DNA of 64,000 nt from JBCCFC01 sp965213595 (GTDB taxonomy: Bacteria; Chloroflexota; Anaerolineae; Caldilineales; Caldilineaceae). Positions 44,063-51,390 of this stretch are shown here, piece by piece. The position numbers and the translations under genes are program-made. Each line of letters opens with the position of its first letter. Within the stretch, counting starts at the first letter, position 1. Where the stretch lies: contig CBDBZO010000006.1 of the NCBI GenBank assembly GCA_965213595.1, forward strand, positions 1,550,001 through 1,614,000, read 5' to 3'. The notes under the pieces are model-generated. The model made no database searches. It had not been told where the DNA came from and worked only from the letters and a program-made list of their open reading frames with translations.

Positions 44063-44142
44063 GATCAACGAAGGACGCGAAGAGCACGAAGAAGAGAGCG
44101 TAAACCCTCTTCCTTCGTGCTTCTTCGTGCCCTTCGTGGATT
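44063..44142. repeat. intergenic hairpin (CACGAAG-type arms), copy 1
   Basis: GATCAACGAAGGACGCGAAG is mirrored by CTTCGTGCCCTTCGTGGATT across a short AT-containing centre. Copy 2 is at 48441-48521. It separates the GH4 and MOSC-like genes. Confidence 0.8.
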
Positions 44143-44181
44143 GCTTTCTAAATTTCCCCCACTCACCATACGAGAACAGCC

Positions 44182-44784
44182 ATGAAAAATTTAACAGAAA
44201 TCGGGCGCATTGTGCTGCTGCAAGTTCAGCCAACCAAAATCAAGGAGGGCAAATATCCAGACGAAGATTACCTGCCTGACCGCCTGCTGCCGGTGACGCA
44301 GCTTGCGATCGACCCGCACGGCGTCCACGGCATCGACGCGGCGGGCGAGTGCATCATTGACGTACACCACCGCGATCACCCGCACAGTCGATTTCGCGGC
44401 GAGAATGGGGTGTCGGTTGGCTTTACGGCGCACTACGATAAAATGCAGGCGTATTTTGGCGAACACTTGACCTTTGGCTGCGCAGGCGAAAACATTATCG
44501 TGGAAGCGGAGCGAATTCTTACGCTGGACGACGTGCAGCCGGAGCTGCTCGTCCACCATCGCGCCGCCGACCACTGGCTCACCCTGAGCGAAGTGGTTGT
44601 CGCTGCGCCCTGCTTGCCCTTTGCCCGCTTTGCATCGGGCCATCCGCTGGAAGCAAAAGAGACCAGAGCGGCGCTGCAATTTCTACACAACGGCACGCGC
44701 GGTTTCTACACAAAGCCCAATTTGGCCCTGGAAACGTGTATCGAGGTGGGCGACTCGCTCTACGTGACCAATGCTGTACCCTGA
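44182..44784 (+). CDS. MOSC-like domain protein
   Basis: The 200-residue protein has FGEHLTFGCAGENIIVEAE, reminiscent of the GENI motif of MOSC domains, and a late HNGTRGFYTKPN close to the MOSC RGFY ending. MOSC proteins handle sulfur or nitrogen groups with a molybdenum cofactor and a conserved Cys. Cysteines occur at CIIDV, FGCAGEN and APCLPF, but the canonical VxRGV-type N-terminus is not evident, so the assignment is tentative. The ATG at 44182 follows a modest site. It lies between the GH4 gene and the ABC importer in the same direction. Confidence 0.6.
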   Translation: MKNLTEIGRIVLLQVQPTKIKEGKYPDEDYLPDRLLPVTQLAIDPHGVHGIDAAGECIIDVHHRDHPHSRFRGENGVSVGFTAHYDKMQAYFGEHLTFGCAGENIIVEAERILTLDDVQPELLVHHRAADHWLTLSEVVVAAPCLPFARFASGHPLEAKETRAALQFLHNGTRGFYTKPNLALETCIEVGDSLYVTNAVP

Positions 44785-44804
44785 GTTTGTATCCTAGATG
44801 GGCC

Positions 44805-44832
44805 TTGCTCTTTTTTGGATTGGGTGTATAGT
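44805..44832 (+). promoter_or_regulatory. likely promoter of the ABC sugar importer
   Basis: TTGCTC (44805-44810), 16 bp, then TATAGT (44827-44832), ~58 bp before the start of the binding-protein gene. Confidence 0.65.
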
Positions 44833-44890
44833 GAGCTTATCCCACCCCACTAATCGATACCCTCTGGCTATCCATTTCAAAGGAGAATCT

Positions 44891-46327
44891 ATGCCTACCT
44901 TTCGTCGCTTGCTTGCCCTGACTATATTGGGGCTGCTGATCGCGGCCTGCACGCCCGCCGCCGCGCCGGACGCCGATGCCGGTGACGCCGCCCAAGCGGA
45001 ACCCCAAGCGCCCGGCGCGGACGCCAACGCCGGCGACCGCACGGAAATTCGCTGGTTCGTTGGCCTGGGCACGGGCCACCAGGAGGAGCTTCAGCCTACG
45101 CAGCTGGAGATTGTCGAGCAGTTTAACGAGTCGCAGGATGAAATCGCGCTGCGCGTTGAGTTTATTGAAACCGAATCGGCGGTGGACATTCTCAACACGC
45201 AGATTGCGGCGGGCAACGCACCCGACATCGTCGGCCCCGTCGGCATCGGTGGTCGCGGCCAGTTCGACGGCAACTGGCTCGACCTCAGCGACCTCGTCGA
45301 AGGCTCGAACTACGACCTGAGCGACTTTGACCCCGCGCTGGTCGATTTCTATAACCTGCCCGACCAGGGGCAAATCGGCCTGCCCTTTGCCATTTTTCCC
45401 TCTTTCCTCTACTTCAACAAAGAGCTCTTTGATGAAGCGGGCCTCAACTACCCGCCCACCAGCTACGACGAGATGTACGTGATGCCAGATGGCGAAGAGG
45501 TCGAGTGGAATGTCGATGCGATCCGCGATATTGGCCAGCTGCTTACGGTCGACGCCGAGGGCAACGACGCCACCAGCCCCGATTTCGATCCGGACAACGT
45601 CGTGCAGTTTGGCTTTGACCAGCAGTTTTCGGACATGCGCGCGCGGGCCACGCTCTGGGGCGCGGGCAGCCTGATGGACGAAGAGGGCAACGCCCAAATC
45701 CCTGATCCGTGGCGCGATGCCTTCGCGTGGATTCACACCGCCATCTTCGAGGACCGGTTCTACCCCAGCGGTGCGTACGAGGAGAGCACGCTGCTCAACG
45801 AGGGCGACGCCTTCTCCTCCGGCAACGTCGCGATGGTGCCGATGCATCTGTGGTACGCCTCGTGCTGCCTGCAGGAGGTTGATTTCCAGTGGGGCATCGG
45901 CGCGACCCCGATGGCCAACGGTCAGATTACCTCAAAAATTCACGCCGATACCTTCTCGATCGTTAACTCGACCGACCATCCCCAGGAGGCATTTGAGGTG
46001 CTGAGCTACCTGCTCAGCCCCGACGTTGCCGCCACGCTGACGCAGCTTTACGGTGGACAGCCCGCGCGCGGCAGCCTACAGGAGGGTTACTTCGCCAGCC
46101 TGGAGGGGCAGTTCCCCGACCAAGAAGTCAACTGGGCGCTGGCGGCGGAGAGCCTGCAATATCCGGACAATCCCAGCCACGAAGAGGGGCTGCCCAACCT
46201 GGTGCAGGTGCAGGATCGGTACGGTCAGTTCATTCAGCGGCTGATCAACGAGCCGGATTTTGACATTGAGGCCGGGCTGGAATCGCTGCGCCAAGATTTG
46301 CAGACGATCTTTGACCAAGCCAATTAA
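44891..46327 (+). CDS. ABC transporter extracellular sugar-binding lipoprotein
   Basis: From the ATG at 44891 (AAAGGAGAATCT before it), the 478-residue product has a lipoprotein signal with Cys20 (LGLLIAAC). An acidic linker follows, then a family 1 solute-binding fold: IEIVEQFNESQDEI-like region, NTQIAAGNAPDIVGPVG, LPFAIFPSFLYFNKELFDEAG and SFSSGNVAM-type loop. Two adjacent cysteines (SCCLQ) sit near residue 320. It would capture a sugar or oligosaccharide outside the membrane and deliver it to the two permeases that follow. The gap to the first permease holds a perfect palindrome. Confidence 0.92.
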   Translation: MPTFRRLLALTILGLLIAACTPAAAPDADAGDAAQAEPQAPGADANAGDRTEIRWFVGLGTGHQEELQPTQLEIVEQFNESQDEIALRVEFIETESAVDILNTQIAAGNAPDIVGPVGIGGRGQFDGNWLDLSDLVEGSNYDLSDFDPALVDFYNLPDQGQIGLPFAIFPSFLYFNKELFDEAGLNYPPTSYDEMYVMPDGEEVEWNVDAIRDIGQLLTVDAEGNDATSPDFDPDNVVQFGFDQQFSDMRARATLWGAGSLMDEEGNAQIPDPWRDAFAWIHTAIFEDRFYPSGAYEESTLLNEGDAFSSGNVAMVPMHLWYASCCLQEVDFQWGIGATPMANGQITSKIHADTFSIVNSTDHPQEAFEVLSYLLSPDVAATLTQLYGGQPARGSLQEGYFASLEGQFPDQEVNWALAAESLQYPDNPSHEEGLPNLVQVQDRYGQFIQRLINEPDFDIEAGLESLRQDLQTIFDQAN

Positions 46328-46332
46328 AGAGG

Positions 46333-46387
46333 AAAGATTGAGGATTCAAGATTGAGTAGTCTACTCAATCTTGAATCCTCAATCTTT
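46333..46387. repeat. perfect 27-bp inverted repeat between binding-protein and permease genes
   Basis: Arms 46333-46359 and 46361-46387 (starting AAAGATTGAGGATTCAAG) match at all 27 positions around one base, and the right arm ends in TTTTT. It could be a partial terminator or an mRNA-stability hairpin that lowers permease expression relative to the binding protein. Confidence 0.92.
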
Positions 46388-46401
46388 TTCCGGAGACTTT
46401 T

Positions 46402-47349
46402 ATGGCAACCGCGACCTCATATCGACCACGCCGCGGCTTTACCCGCAAGCGCTACGACGCCGTGTGGGGCTATATCTTCATTAGCCCCTGGATCATTGGC
46501 TTCCTCGCCTTTACGCTGATTCCCTTCGTGGGATCGTTTGTGCTTTCCCTCTTTGATTTTCAGCTGCAGCGACCGGACGAGGCAACCTTTATCGGGCTAG
46601 AGAACTGGTCGCGGCTGCTGGCCGACCGGCAGGTGTGGCAGTCGCTGGGGATTACCTTTTTGTTTGCGGCGATCACGCTGCCGATCAACTTTGTCGCCGC
46701 GATTTCGCTGGCGATCCTGCTCAACTCGCGGGCGCTCACCGGGCAAAATCTCTTCCGTACCCTCTTCTACGCCCCGACCATGGTTCCCGTGATTGCGGCG
46801 GCGCTGATCTGGAACGGCGTGCTCAATCCGCAGACGGGCTGGTTGAACCGGCTGATCGAGTGGCTGACGCCGATCAACGCCGTGGGGCCAAGCGGCCTGC
46901 GCTGGCTCTACGAGCCGGAATTGGTCTACTTTGCCTTTGCCTTCATCGGCCTGTGGGGCATCGGCAACGCGATCCTAATCACGCTGGCCGGCCTGCAGGG
47001 TGTGCCGACCGATCTCTACGACGCCGCCGAGGTCGACGGCGCGAGCTGGTGGCGGCGGCTCTGGGCGGTGACGCTGCCCATGGTGTCGCCCGTGCTCTTT
47101 TACAACCTCGTCCTCGGCGTGATTGGGCTGATTCAGTACTTCCTCGTCCCCTTTGTGCTGACCTCGGACAACGGCTACGTCTTTGGCTGGGCGCGCTTCT
47201 ACATGATCTATTTCTACGATCAGGCCTTCCAGTATACCAACCTCGGCTACGGCTCGGCGCTGGCCTGGTTTATGTTTATCGTCGCGCTGGTGGTGACGCT
47301 CGTGCTCTTTGGCACGTCGCGCCGCTGGGTCTACTACTCTGGAGATTGA
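46402..47349 (+). CDS. ABC sugar transporter permease (MalF type)
   Basis: The 315-residue protein has six transmembrane helices starting with YIFISPWIIGFLAFTLIPF. The cytoplasmic EAA loop reads YDAAEVDGASWWRRLWAVTLPMVSP. It pairs with the following permease to form the channel of a carbohydrate importer of the MalFGK2 class. The ATG at 46402 follows CCGGAGACTTTT. No ATPase gene is in the cluster, so a shared MsmX/UgpC-type ATPase elsewhere is likely. Confidence 0.93.
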   Translation: MATATSYRPRRGFTRKRYDAVWGYIFISPWIIGFLAFTLIPFVGSFVLSLFDFQLQRPDEATFIGLENWSRLLADRQVWQSLGITFLFAAITLPINFVAAISLAILLNSRALTGQNLFRTLFYAPTMVPVIAAALIWNGVLNPQTGWLNRLIEWLTPINAVGPSGLRWLYEPELVYFAFAFIGLWGIGNAILITLAGLQGVPTDLYDAAEVDGASWWRRLWAVTLPMVSPVLFYNLVLGVIGLIQYFLVPFVLTSDNGYVFGWARFYMIYFYDQAFQYTNLGYGSALAWFMFIVALVVTLVLFGTSRRWVYYSGD

Positions 47350-47352
47350 GCC

Positions 47353-48435
47353 GTGGCTGCTGCTGTCCCCACCCAAGCCCGCCCCGCCGCGGCCAAAGTT
47401 GCATCCCATTCAAGACGCCGCCGCCTGCGCACCAATCTGCTGGTGACGCTGCTGGCCGCCGCCGTGCTGGCGCTCTATTTGATGCCGCTCGCCTACGGAA
47501 TTTCGACGTCGCTCAAAAGCAAAAGTCAATCGACCGACCCCGCCTCATCCATCCTGCCCGCCGAACCGGCGATATTTGAGTATGAAGGCGAACGCTACGA
47601 GCTCTATCAAGTGCCGTTCGAGGGCGAAACGCGCGAGCTGGCGCTCGTCCAAAGGGGACGCGAAGCCAGCAGCTTTCTCGATCCGCAAAATCCTGAAGCG
47701 GGGCTGGTCGAGTGGGAAGGGCGCTGGCGCACGCTCGACGCGGTACGCGAAATCGCGCCGCAGTGGCAAAATTACGCCGACGCCTTCCGCACCATCGATT
47801 TCCTGGAGCTGCTGCGCAACACGCTCTACTACGCCGGCGTGAGCACGCTGGGTGCGGTCGCGTCGGCGGCGCTGGTTGGTTACGGCTTTGCGCGCTTTCA
47901 CTTCCCCTTTCGCAACGTGCTTTTCGTCCTGGTCATCGCCACGATCATCCTACCGCCGCAGGTGACGCTCGTGCCCAAGTACGCCTTTTTTCTACAAATT
48001 GGCTGGGTTGGCACGTGGCTGCCGCTGATCGTGCCCCAGTATTTTGCCAACGGCTACAACATCTTCCTCATGCGTCAATATTTCTTGACCATCCCGCGCG
48101 CCATGGACGAAGCGGCGATGATCGACGGTGCGGGGGCGCCGCGCATTTTCTGGTCGGTGATTTTGCCACAGGCCAAGGCCGCGCTGCTGGCCGTGGCGCT
48201 CTTCCACTTTTTCTTTGCCTGGAACGACTTCTTCGAGCCGCTGATCTACCTGGCGGGCATCGACTACCGCTACCCGCTCACCGTCGGCCTGCGCTACTTC
48301 AACGGCGTCTACAGCAGCGAACCGCAGCTGATCCAGGCCGCCTCGGTGATGACGCTGATTATCCCGCTGCTGATCTTCTTCCTCGCCCAGCGCTATTTTA
48401 TCCAGGGCGTCGTAATCACGGGCGTGGAAAAATAG
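47353..48435 (+). CDS. ABC sugar transporter permease (MalG type) with extra extracytoplasmic domain
   Basis: The 360-residue protein starts at the GTG at 47353, 3 bp after the previous stop. After the first helix (LLAAAVLALYLMPLAYGIS) comes an unusually long extracytoplasmic segment (about residues 60-140, including EYEGERYELYQVPFEGETRE) before the remaining five helices. The EAA loop is MDEAAMIDGAGAPRIFWSVI. The insertion makes it ~80 residues longer than MalG. Such extended permeases occur in Chloroflexota and Deinococcota; the insert may contact the binding protein (inference). Confidence 0.92.
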   Translation: MAAAVPTQARPAAAKVASHSRRRRLRTNLLVTLLAAAVLALYLMPLAYGISTSLKSKSQSTDPASSILPAEPAIFEYEGERYELYQVPFEGETRELALVQRGREASSFLDPQNPEAGLVEWEGRWRTLDAVREIAPQWQNYADAFRTIDFLELLRNTLYYAGVSTLGAVASAALVGYGFARFHFPFRNVLFVLVIATIILPPQVTLVPKYAFFLQIGWVGTWLPLIVPQYFANGYNIFLMRQYFLTIPRAMDEAAMIDGAGAPRIFWSVILPQAKAALLAVALFHFFFAWNDFFEPLIYLAGIDYRYPLTVGLRYFNGVYSSEPQLIQAASVMTLIIPLLIFFLAQRYFIQGVVITGVEK

Positions 48436-48440
48436 AAGAC

Positions 48441-48521
48441 GATCCACGAAGGGCACGAAGGTACACGAAGAAAAGAAGAGCAATCCTCTTTCTTCGTGTC
48501 TCTTCGTGCCTTTCGTGGATC
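48441..48521. repeat. intergenic hairpin (CACGAAG-type arms), copy 2
   Basis: GATCCACGAAGGGCACGAAG is mirrored by CTTCGTGCCTTTCGTGGATC. It lies after the last permease gene, between convergent genes, and can act as a transcript end. Confidence 0.82.
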
Positions 48522-48537
48522 ACTTTCTTTCGGCTGC

Positions 48538-49125
48538 TCAAGCGACGGCTACATAACTCCTTTGGTGGGCGGGATCGAGGCAGTTGGGGCACGTGAGCAG
48601 CTGATCCTGCTCCGGCTGCACCCCCCTTAGTTGACCACAGAACGGGCAGCGCACCAGCGCCACGGCCACCGTCGACGGCAGCGCTGCGGCCTCGCTTTCC
48701 ACCGCCGAGCCATCTTCCCCATATTCGACGGCGTGGCCGCGCTCAATCAGCAGCGCGTTGAGGTTGATGGACGCGCCGCGCTCATTCTCGAAGACAATCT
48801 CGCCCAGCAGCCGCCCGTACTTGCCCTCGCGATCCACCCCGCGCTTGTCCAAAATCGTGCGCAGCAGCACGTCGCGATCCAGCACGCGCTCGCGCACAAA
48901 GTCGCGGGCGAGCAGGCCGCGCTCGCGCTCCTCGCCGCGCAGCTCCGGCGCGTCGATCTTCCACAAACGGATCGTCTGGTCGCGCCGCCAGAGATTGAGC
49001 CCCAGATCGATGTCGACCGTCAGCGTGTCGGCATCGTAGACGCGCGTCACGTGGGCGGCGTAGTGGTAGAGCTGGGCGCGCGTTTTGAAGTGGGGCTGGT
49101 CGGAGATGGAGAAGAAGGTGGTCAT
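48538..49125 (-). CDS. thermonuclease-family (SNase-like) protein with zinc ribbon
   Basis: The 195-residue protein from the ATG at 49125 has an SNase core: HVTRVYDADTLTVDIDLGL, IRLWKIDAPELRGEERERG, GKYGRLLGEIV and LNALLIERGHAVEYG. The usual Arg/Glu active residues appear in WKIDAPE and KYGRLLGE. The C-terminus carries a CPFC...CPNC zinc ribbon (residues ~160-185). No signal peptide is present, so it is probably intracellular. The SNase fold binds and cuts nucleic acid with Ca2+; the zinc ribbon may add specificity. The upstream side abuts a MITE-like element. Confidence 0.87.
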   Translation of the reverse strand: MTTFFSISDQPHFKTRAQLYHYAAHVTRVYDADTLTVDIDLGLNLWRRDQTIRLWKIDAPELRGEERERGLLARDFVRERVLDRDVLLRTILDKRGVDREGKYGRLLGEIVFENERGASINLNALLIERGHAVEYGEDGSAVESEAAALPSTVAVALVRCPFCGQLRGVQPEQDQLLTCPNCLDPAHQRSYVAVA

Positions 49126-49184
49126 GTTAAAGCAATGGTGGTGTACAACCTTCCAGGAAACTTCCGAGCTTCCTGGAAAGTCTA

Positions 49185-49362
49185 GGCTATTCCAAGAAAT
49201 AAAGTACACCAAGGAGATTATGTTTCAGCCTCGCCGCTCCCTCCTTGTCGCTTGGTCGATGAGGCGACCAAATAGCCCCCTCCTCTCCACGCGTGGAGAG
49301 GAGGGGGTTGGGGGAGGTGAGGCGTTGACTCCACCCGGTACATCTATTTTCTTGGATTGGCC
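49185..49362. mobile_element. MITE-like element, AGGC-TCC end family, second copy with 32-bp palindrome
   Basis: Ends GGCTATTCCAAGAAATAAA (49185) and the complement of GGCCAATCCAAGAAAATAG (to 49362) match at 18 of 26 positions. The centre contains the same perfect 32-bp palindrome as 25752-25783 (here 49276-49307). It lies between the nuclease gene and the tmRNA terminator. Confidence 0.68.
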
Positions 49363-49381
49363 TTGTCCTACTGATAACAAA

Positions 49382-49414
49382 AAGCGGACTGGCTCAAACC
49401 AGTCCGCTTCTTTT
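49382..49414 (-). terminator. terminator of the tmRNA gene
   Basis: AGCGGACTGG (49383-49392) pairs with CCAGTCCGCT (49399-49408). On the minus strand it is followed by TTTTTGTT. Confidence 0.9.
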
Positions 49415-49418
49415 GAGG

Positions 49419-49825
49419 TGGAGATGGCGGGAATTGAACCCGCGTCCGCAACATTTGCCCTAAAGCGTCTACAAGCTTAGTCGCTGCTTTGGTTGGTTCG
49501 CTAGGCGGCCTCCCAGCGACGGGATGCCATTGGCCCAGCTAGCCGATCATCTTGGGTAGCCTTATCGGCGTTCAGCTACCGCAGCACTCCAATATATGTT
49601 GGCGACCGCCCGGCTTGGTTGCGCCACCGGATGGGCCACGACGCGTTTGACGGCGTCTGATACCTTACTTAAGCGGCCAACGCAGCCGGAGCGGCGTTCG
49701 CGAAACCAAAGTTAAAGGCCTTGCCTGTGTTGTTGGCATTTATAGTGTTTGCACCTTTTTTCGTGGTGGGCGCGCCACGGCTTGCAACCCTAGAACTTCC
49801 TGCCCCGTCGAAGCCTGTCATCCCC
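49419..49825 (-). ncRNA. ssrA: transfer-messenger RNA
   Basis: On the minus strand the RNA begins GGGGATGACAGGCTTCGACG. Its 5' GGGGATG pairs with the 3' CATCTCC, and the tRNA-like end has GCGGGTTCAATTCCCGC. The tag frame reads ANNTGKAF, NFGFANA, then APAALAA and a TAA at 49671-49669, a long tag of 22 residues with the usual ALAA-like end recognised by proteases. It rescues stalled ribosomes. CCA is not fully encoded (ACCT). Promoter and terminator flank it, so it is a single-gene unit. Confidence 0.95.
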
Positions 49826-49857
49826 AGATTGAACTGTCCCCTTGTGAGAACAGCTAA

Positions 49858-49886
49858 AGTATAGCACAAACGGTCGGCGCTGTAAA
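49858..49886 (-). promoter_or_regulatory. sigma70 promoter of ssrA
   Basis: TTTACA (49881-49886) and TATACT (49858-49863) on the minus strand are 17 bp apart. This leaves a leader of about 25 nt before the mature 5' end. Confidence 0.88.
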
Positions 49887-50018
49887 GTAAATTTTTTGTA
49901 TGAATTGGCGCAACTTCTGGCGCAGCGGCGTGTTATAACTAGCACAACCATGCTCGACCTTGATCCGCGATCAATGTAAACAACGCTGAACTTTACTTTC
50001 ATCAACTTTTGCCCGCAT

Positions 50019-50193
50019 CAGCGTACATTGTCAGCGTACATTGATCGACCCTTCCACTTTTTCAATCTCAGACGCGAACCGTGCCGCAGCGCAATCGGCA
50101 GCGCCCGGCGCTGTACGCGCGCGGAGCAAGCTGCCTGAGAACAGTCCTGCCCAAATTTGCTTGCTGATCTACCAAAGGTGATCAGCATATAAT
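50019..50193 (+). promoter_or_regulatory. control region of the desaturase gene: direct repeat, palindrome and -10 box
   Basis: CAGCGTACATTG is repeated directly at 50019-50030 and 50032-50043. A perfect palindrome TGCTGATC-10-GATCAGCA (50162-50187) abuts TATAAT (50188-50193), in the place of an operator overlapping a promoter. The start codon is at 50226 with AGGAG. No consensus -35 is seen. The rest of the 400-bp gap 49826-50225 has the ssrA promoter and nothing else recognised. Confidence 0.6.
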
Positions 50194-50225
50194 GATGTTA
50201 CATGCAAGACTTTAGGAGACAAACT

Positions 50226-51236
50226 ATGACAAATCCAAACGCGTCCAGCCTCACCCCCAAGGAGTGGAGCGCGCTGGTCAAGCCCTATCAAGAGCCAAGC
50301 GTCCGCAAAGGCGTGTGGCAAATCGCCAACTCGTTTGGCGGACTGGCGCTCTGCTGGGCGCTGATGTACTTAAGCCTCAGCTTCAGTGTCTGGCTGACGC
50401 TGCTGCTGGCCGTGCCCGCCGCAGGCTTTATGGTGCGCATCTTTATCATCCAGCACGATTGTGGACACAACGCCTTCTTCAAGCAGCGCCAGCACAACGA
50501 CAGCGTCGGCATCGTGTGCAGCCTCTTCACGATGACGCCCTACAAATTCTGGCGCAAAAGCCACGCCGTCCACCACGCCCACCACGCCGAGCTCGAAGAG
50601 CGCGGCACCGGCGACGTCTGGACGATGACCGTCGACGAGTACAAGCAGGCTTCCCCGTGGAAACGGATGGTCTACCGCGTCTTTCGCCACCCGCTCTTTC
50701 TCTTTGGCTTGGCCCCCACGCTCAATTTCATGCTGCTGGCGCGCTTCCCCATCGGCGGCGAGGAGAGCTGGCGACACGGCGAGCGCGCCTCCGTCTGGTG
50801 GACGAACGCTGCGATTGCCGGCTGGCTAGCCGCGGCCAGCGCGCTCATCGGCTTTGGCGCGGTGCTGCTGATCTTTATCCCCACGGCGGCGATTGCCAGC
50901 AGCGTCGGCACCTGGCTCTTCTATGTTCAGCATCAGTTCGAGGATACCTACTGGGAGCACACGCCCGAGTGGGACTACACGGCGGCGGCTCTGGCCGGCA
51001 GCTCCTACTACCAGCTGCCCAAGGTGCTCCAGTGGTTCACCGGTAACATCGGCTTCCACCACATCCACCACCTCAGCCCGCGCATTCCCAACTACCATTT
51101 GGAGGCGTGCCACAAACAGAATCCCGATCTCCAGCGCGTCGTTCACCTCACGCTCAAGGAGAGCTTCCACACCGTCTGGCTCACGCTCTGGCACGAGCAG
51201 CAGCGCCGCCTCGTAACCTTCCGCGAAGCCATGTAA
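50226..51236 (+). CDS. fatty acid desaturase (membrane di-iron)
   Basis: The 336-residue protein carries the three histidine boxes of acyl-lipid desaturases: HDCGHNAFF (near 80), HAVHHAHHAELE (near 115) and HHIHHLSPRIPNY (near 275). Hydrophobic helices lie between (for example WLTLLLAVPAAGFMVRIF). It resembles omega-6/delta-12 type desaturases, which introduce double bonds into membrane lipids with O2, pointing to an aerobic or facultative host. The start at 50226 follows AGGAGACAAACT. The palindrome beside the -10 box suggests regulation, plausibly by temperature or lipid state. Confidence 0.92.
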   Translation: MTNPNASSLTPKEWSALVKPYQEPSVRKGVWQIANSFGGLALCWALMYLSLSFSVWLTLLLAVPAAGFMVRIFIIQHDCGHNAFFKQRQHNDSVGIVCSLFTMTPYKFWRKSHAVHHAHHAELEERGTGDVWTMTVDEYKQASPWKRMVYRVFRHPLFLFGLAPTLNFMLLARFPIGGEESWRHGERASVWWTNAAIAGWLAAASALIGFGAVLLIFIPTAAIASSVGTWLFYVQHQFEDTYWEHTPEWDYTAAALAGSSYYQLPKVLQWFTGNIGFHHIHHLSPRIPNYHLEACHKQNPDLQRVVHLTLKESFHTVWLTLWHEQQRRLVTFREAM

Positions 51237-51265
51237 GGCGAAGCGCCGCTTCGCTGGTAAAGAGA

Positions 51266-51354
51266 TTTTAACGTGGAGGCGCGGAGGCGCAAGGCGTTGT
51301 TCGTTAACGAGCATCTCCCTGCGTCTTTGCGCCTTTGCGCCTTTGCGTTAATTT
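51266..51354. repeat. intergenic inverted repeat (GCGGAGG-type arms)
   Basis: TTTTAACGTGGAGGCGCGGA and further GGAGGCGCAAGG are mirrored by repeated TGCGCCTTTGCGTTAATTT. It is the same class as 9979-10067 and lies between convergent genes. Confidence 0.75.
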
Positions 51355-51390
51355 GGTAAGTTTTCGAGATCAGTTCGCCCCTTCGCGATC

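Noticed and set aside
43000..49500. Many repeats considered as a CRISPR array
   Set aside because: No regularly spaced identical direct repeats with unique spacers were seen; the repeats are inverted hairpins or short tandem units.
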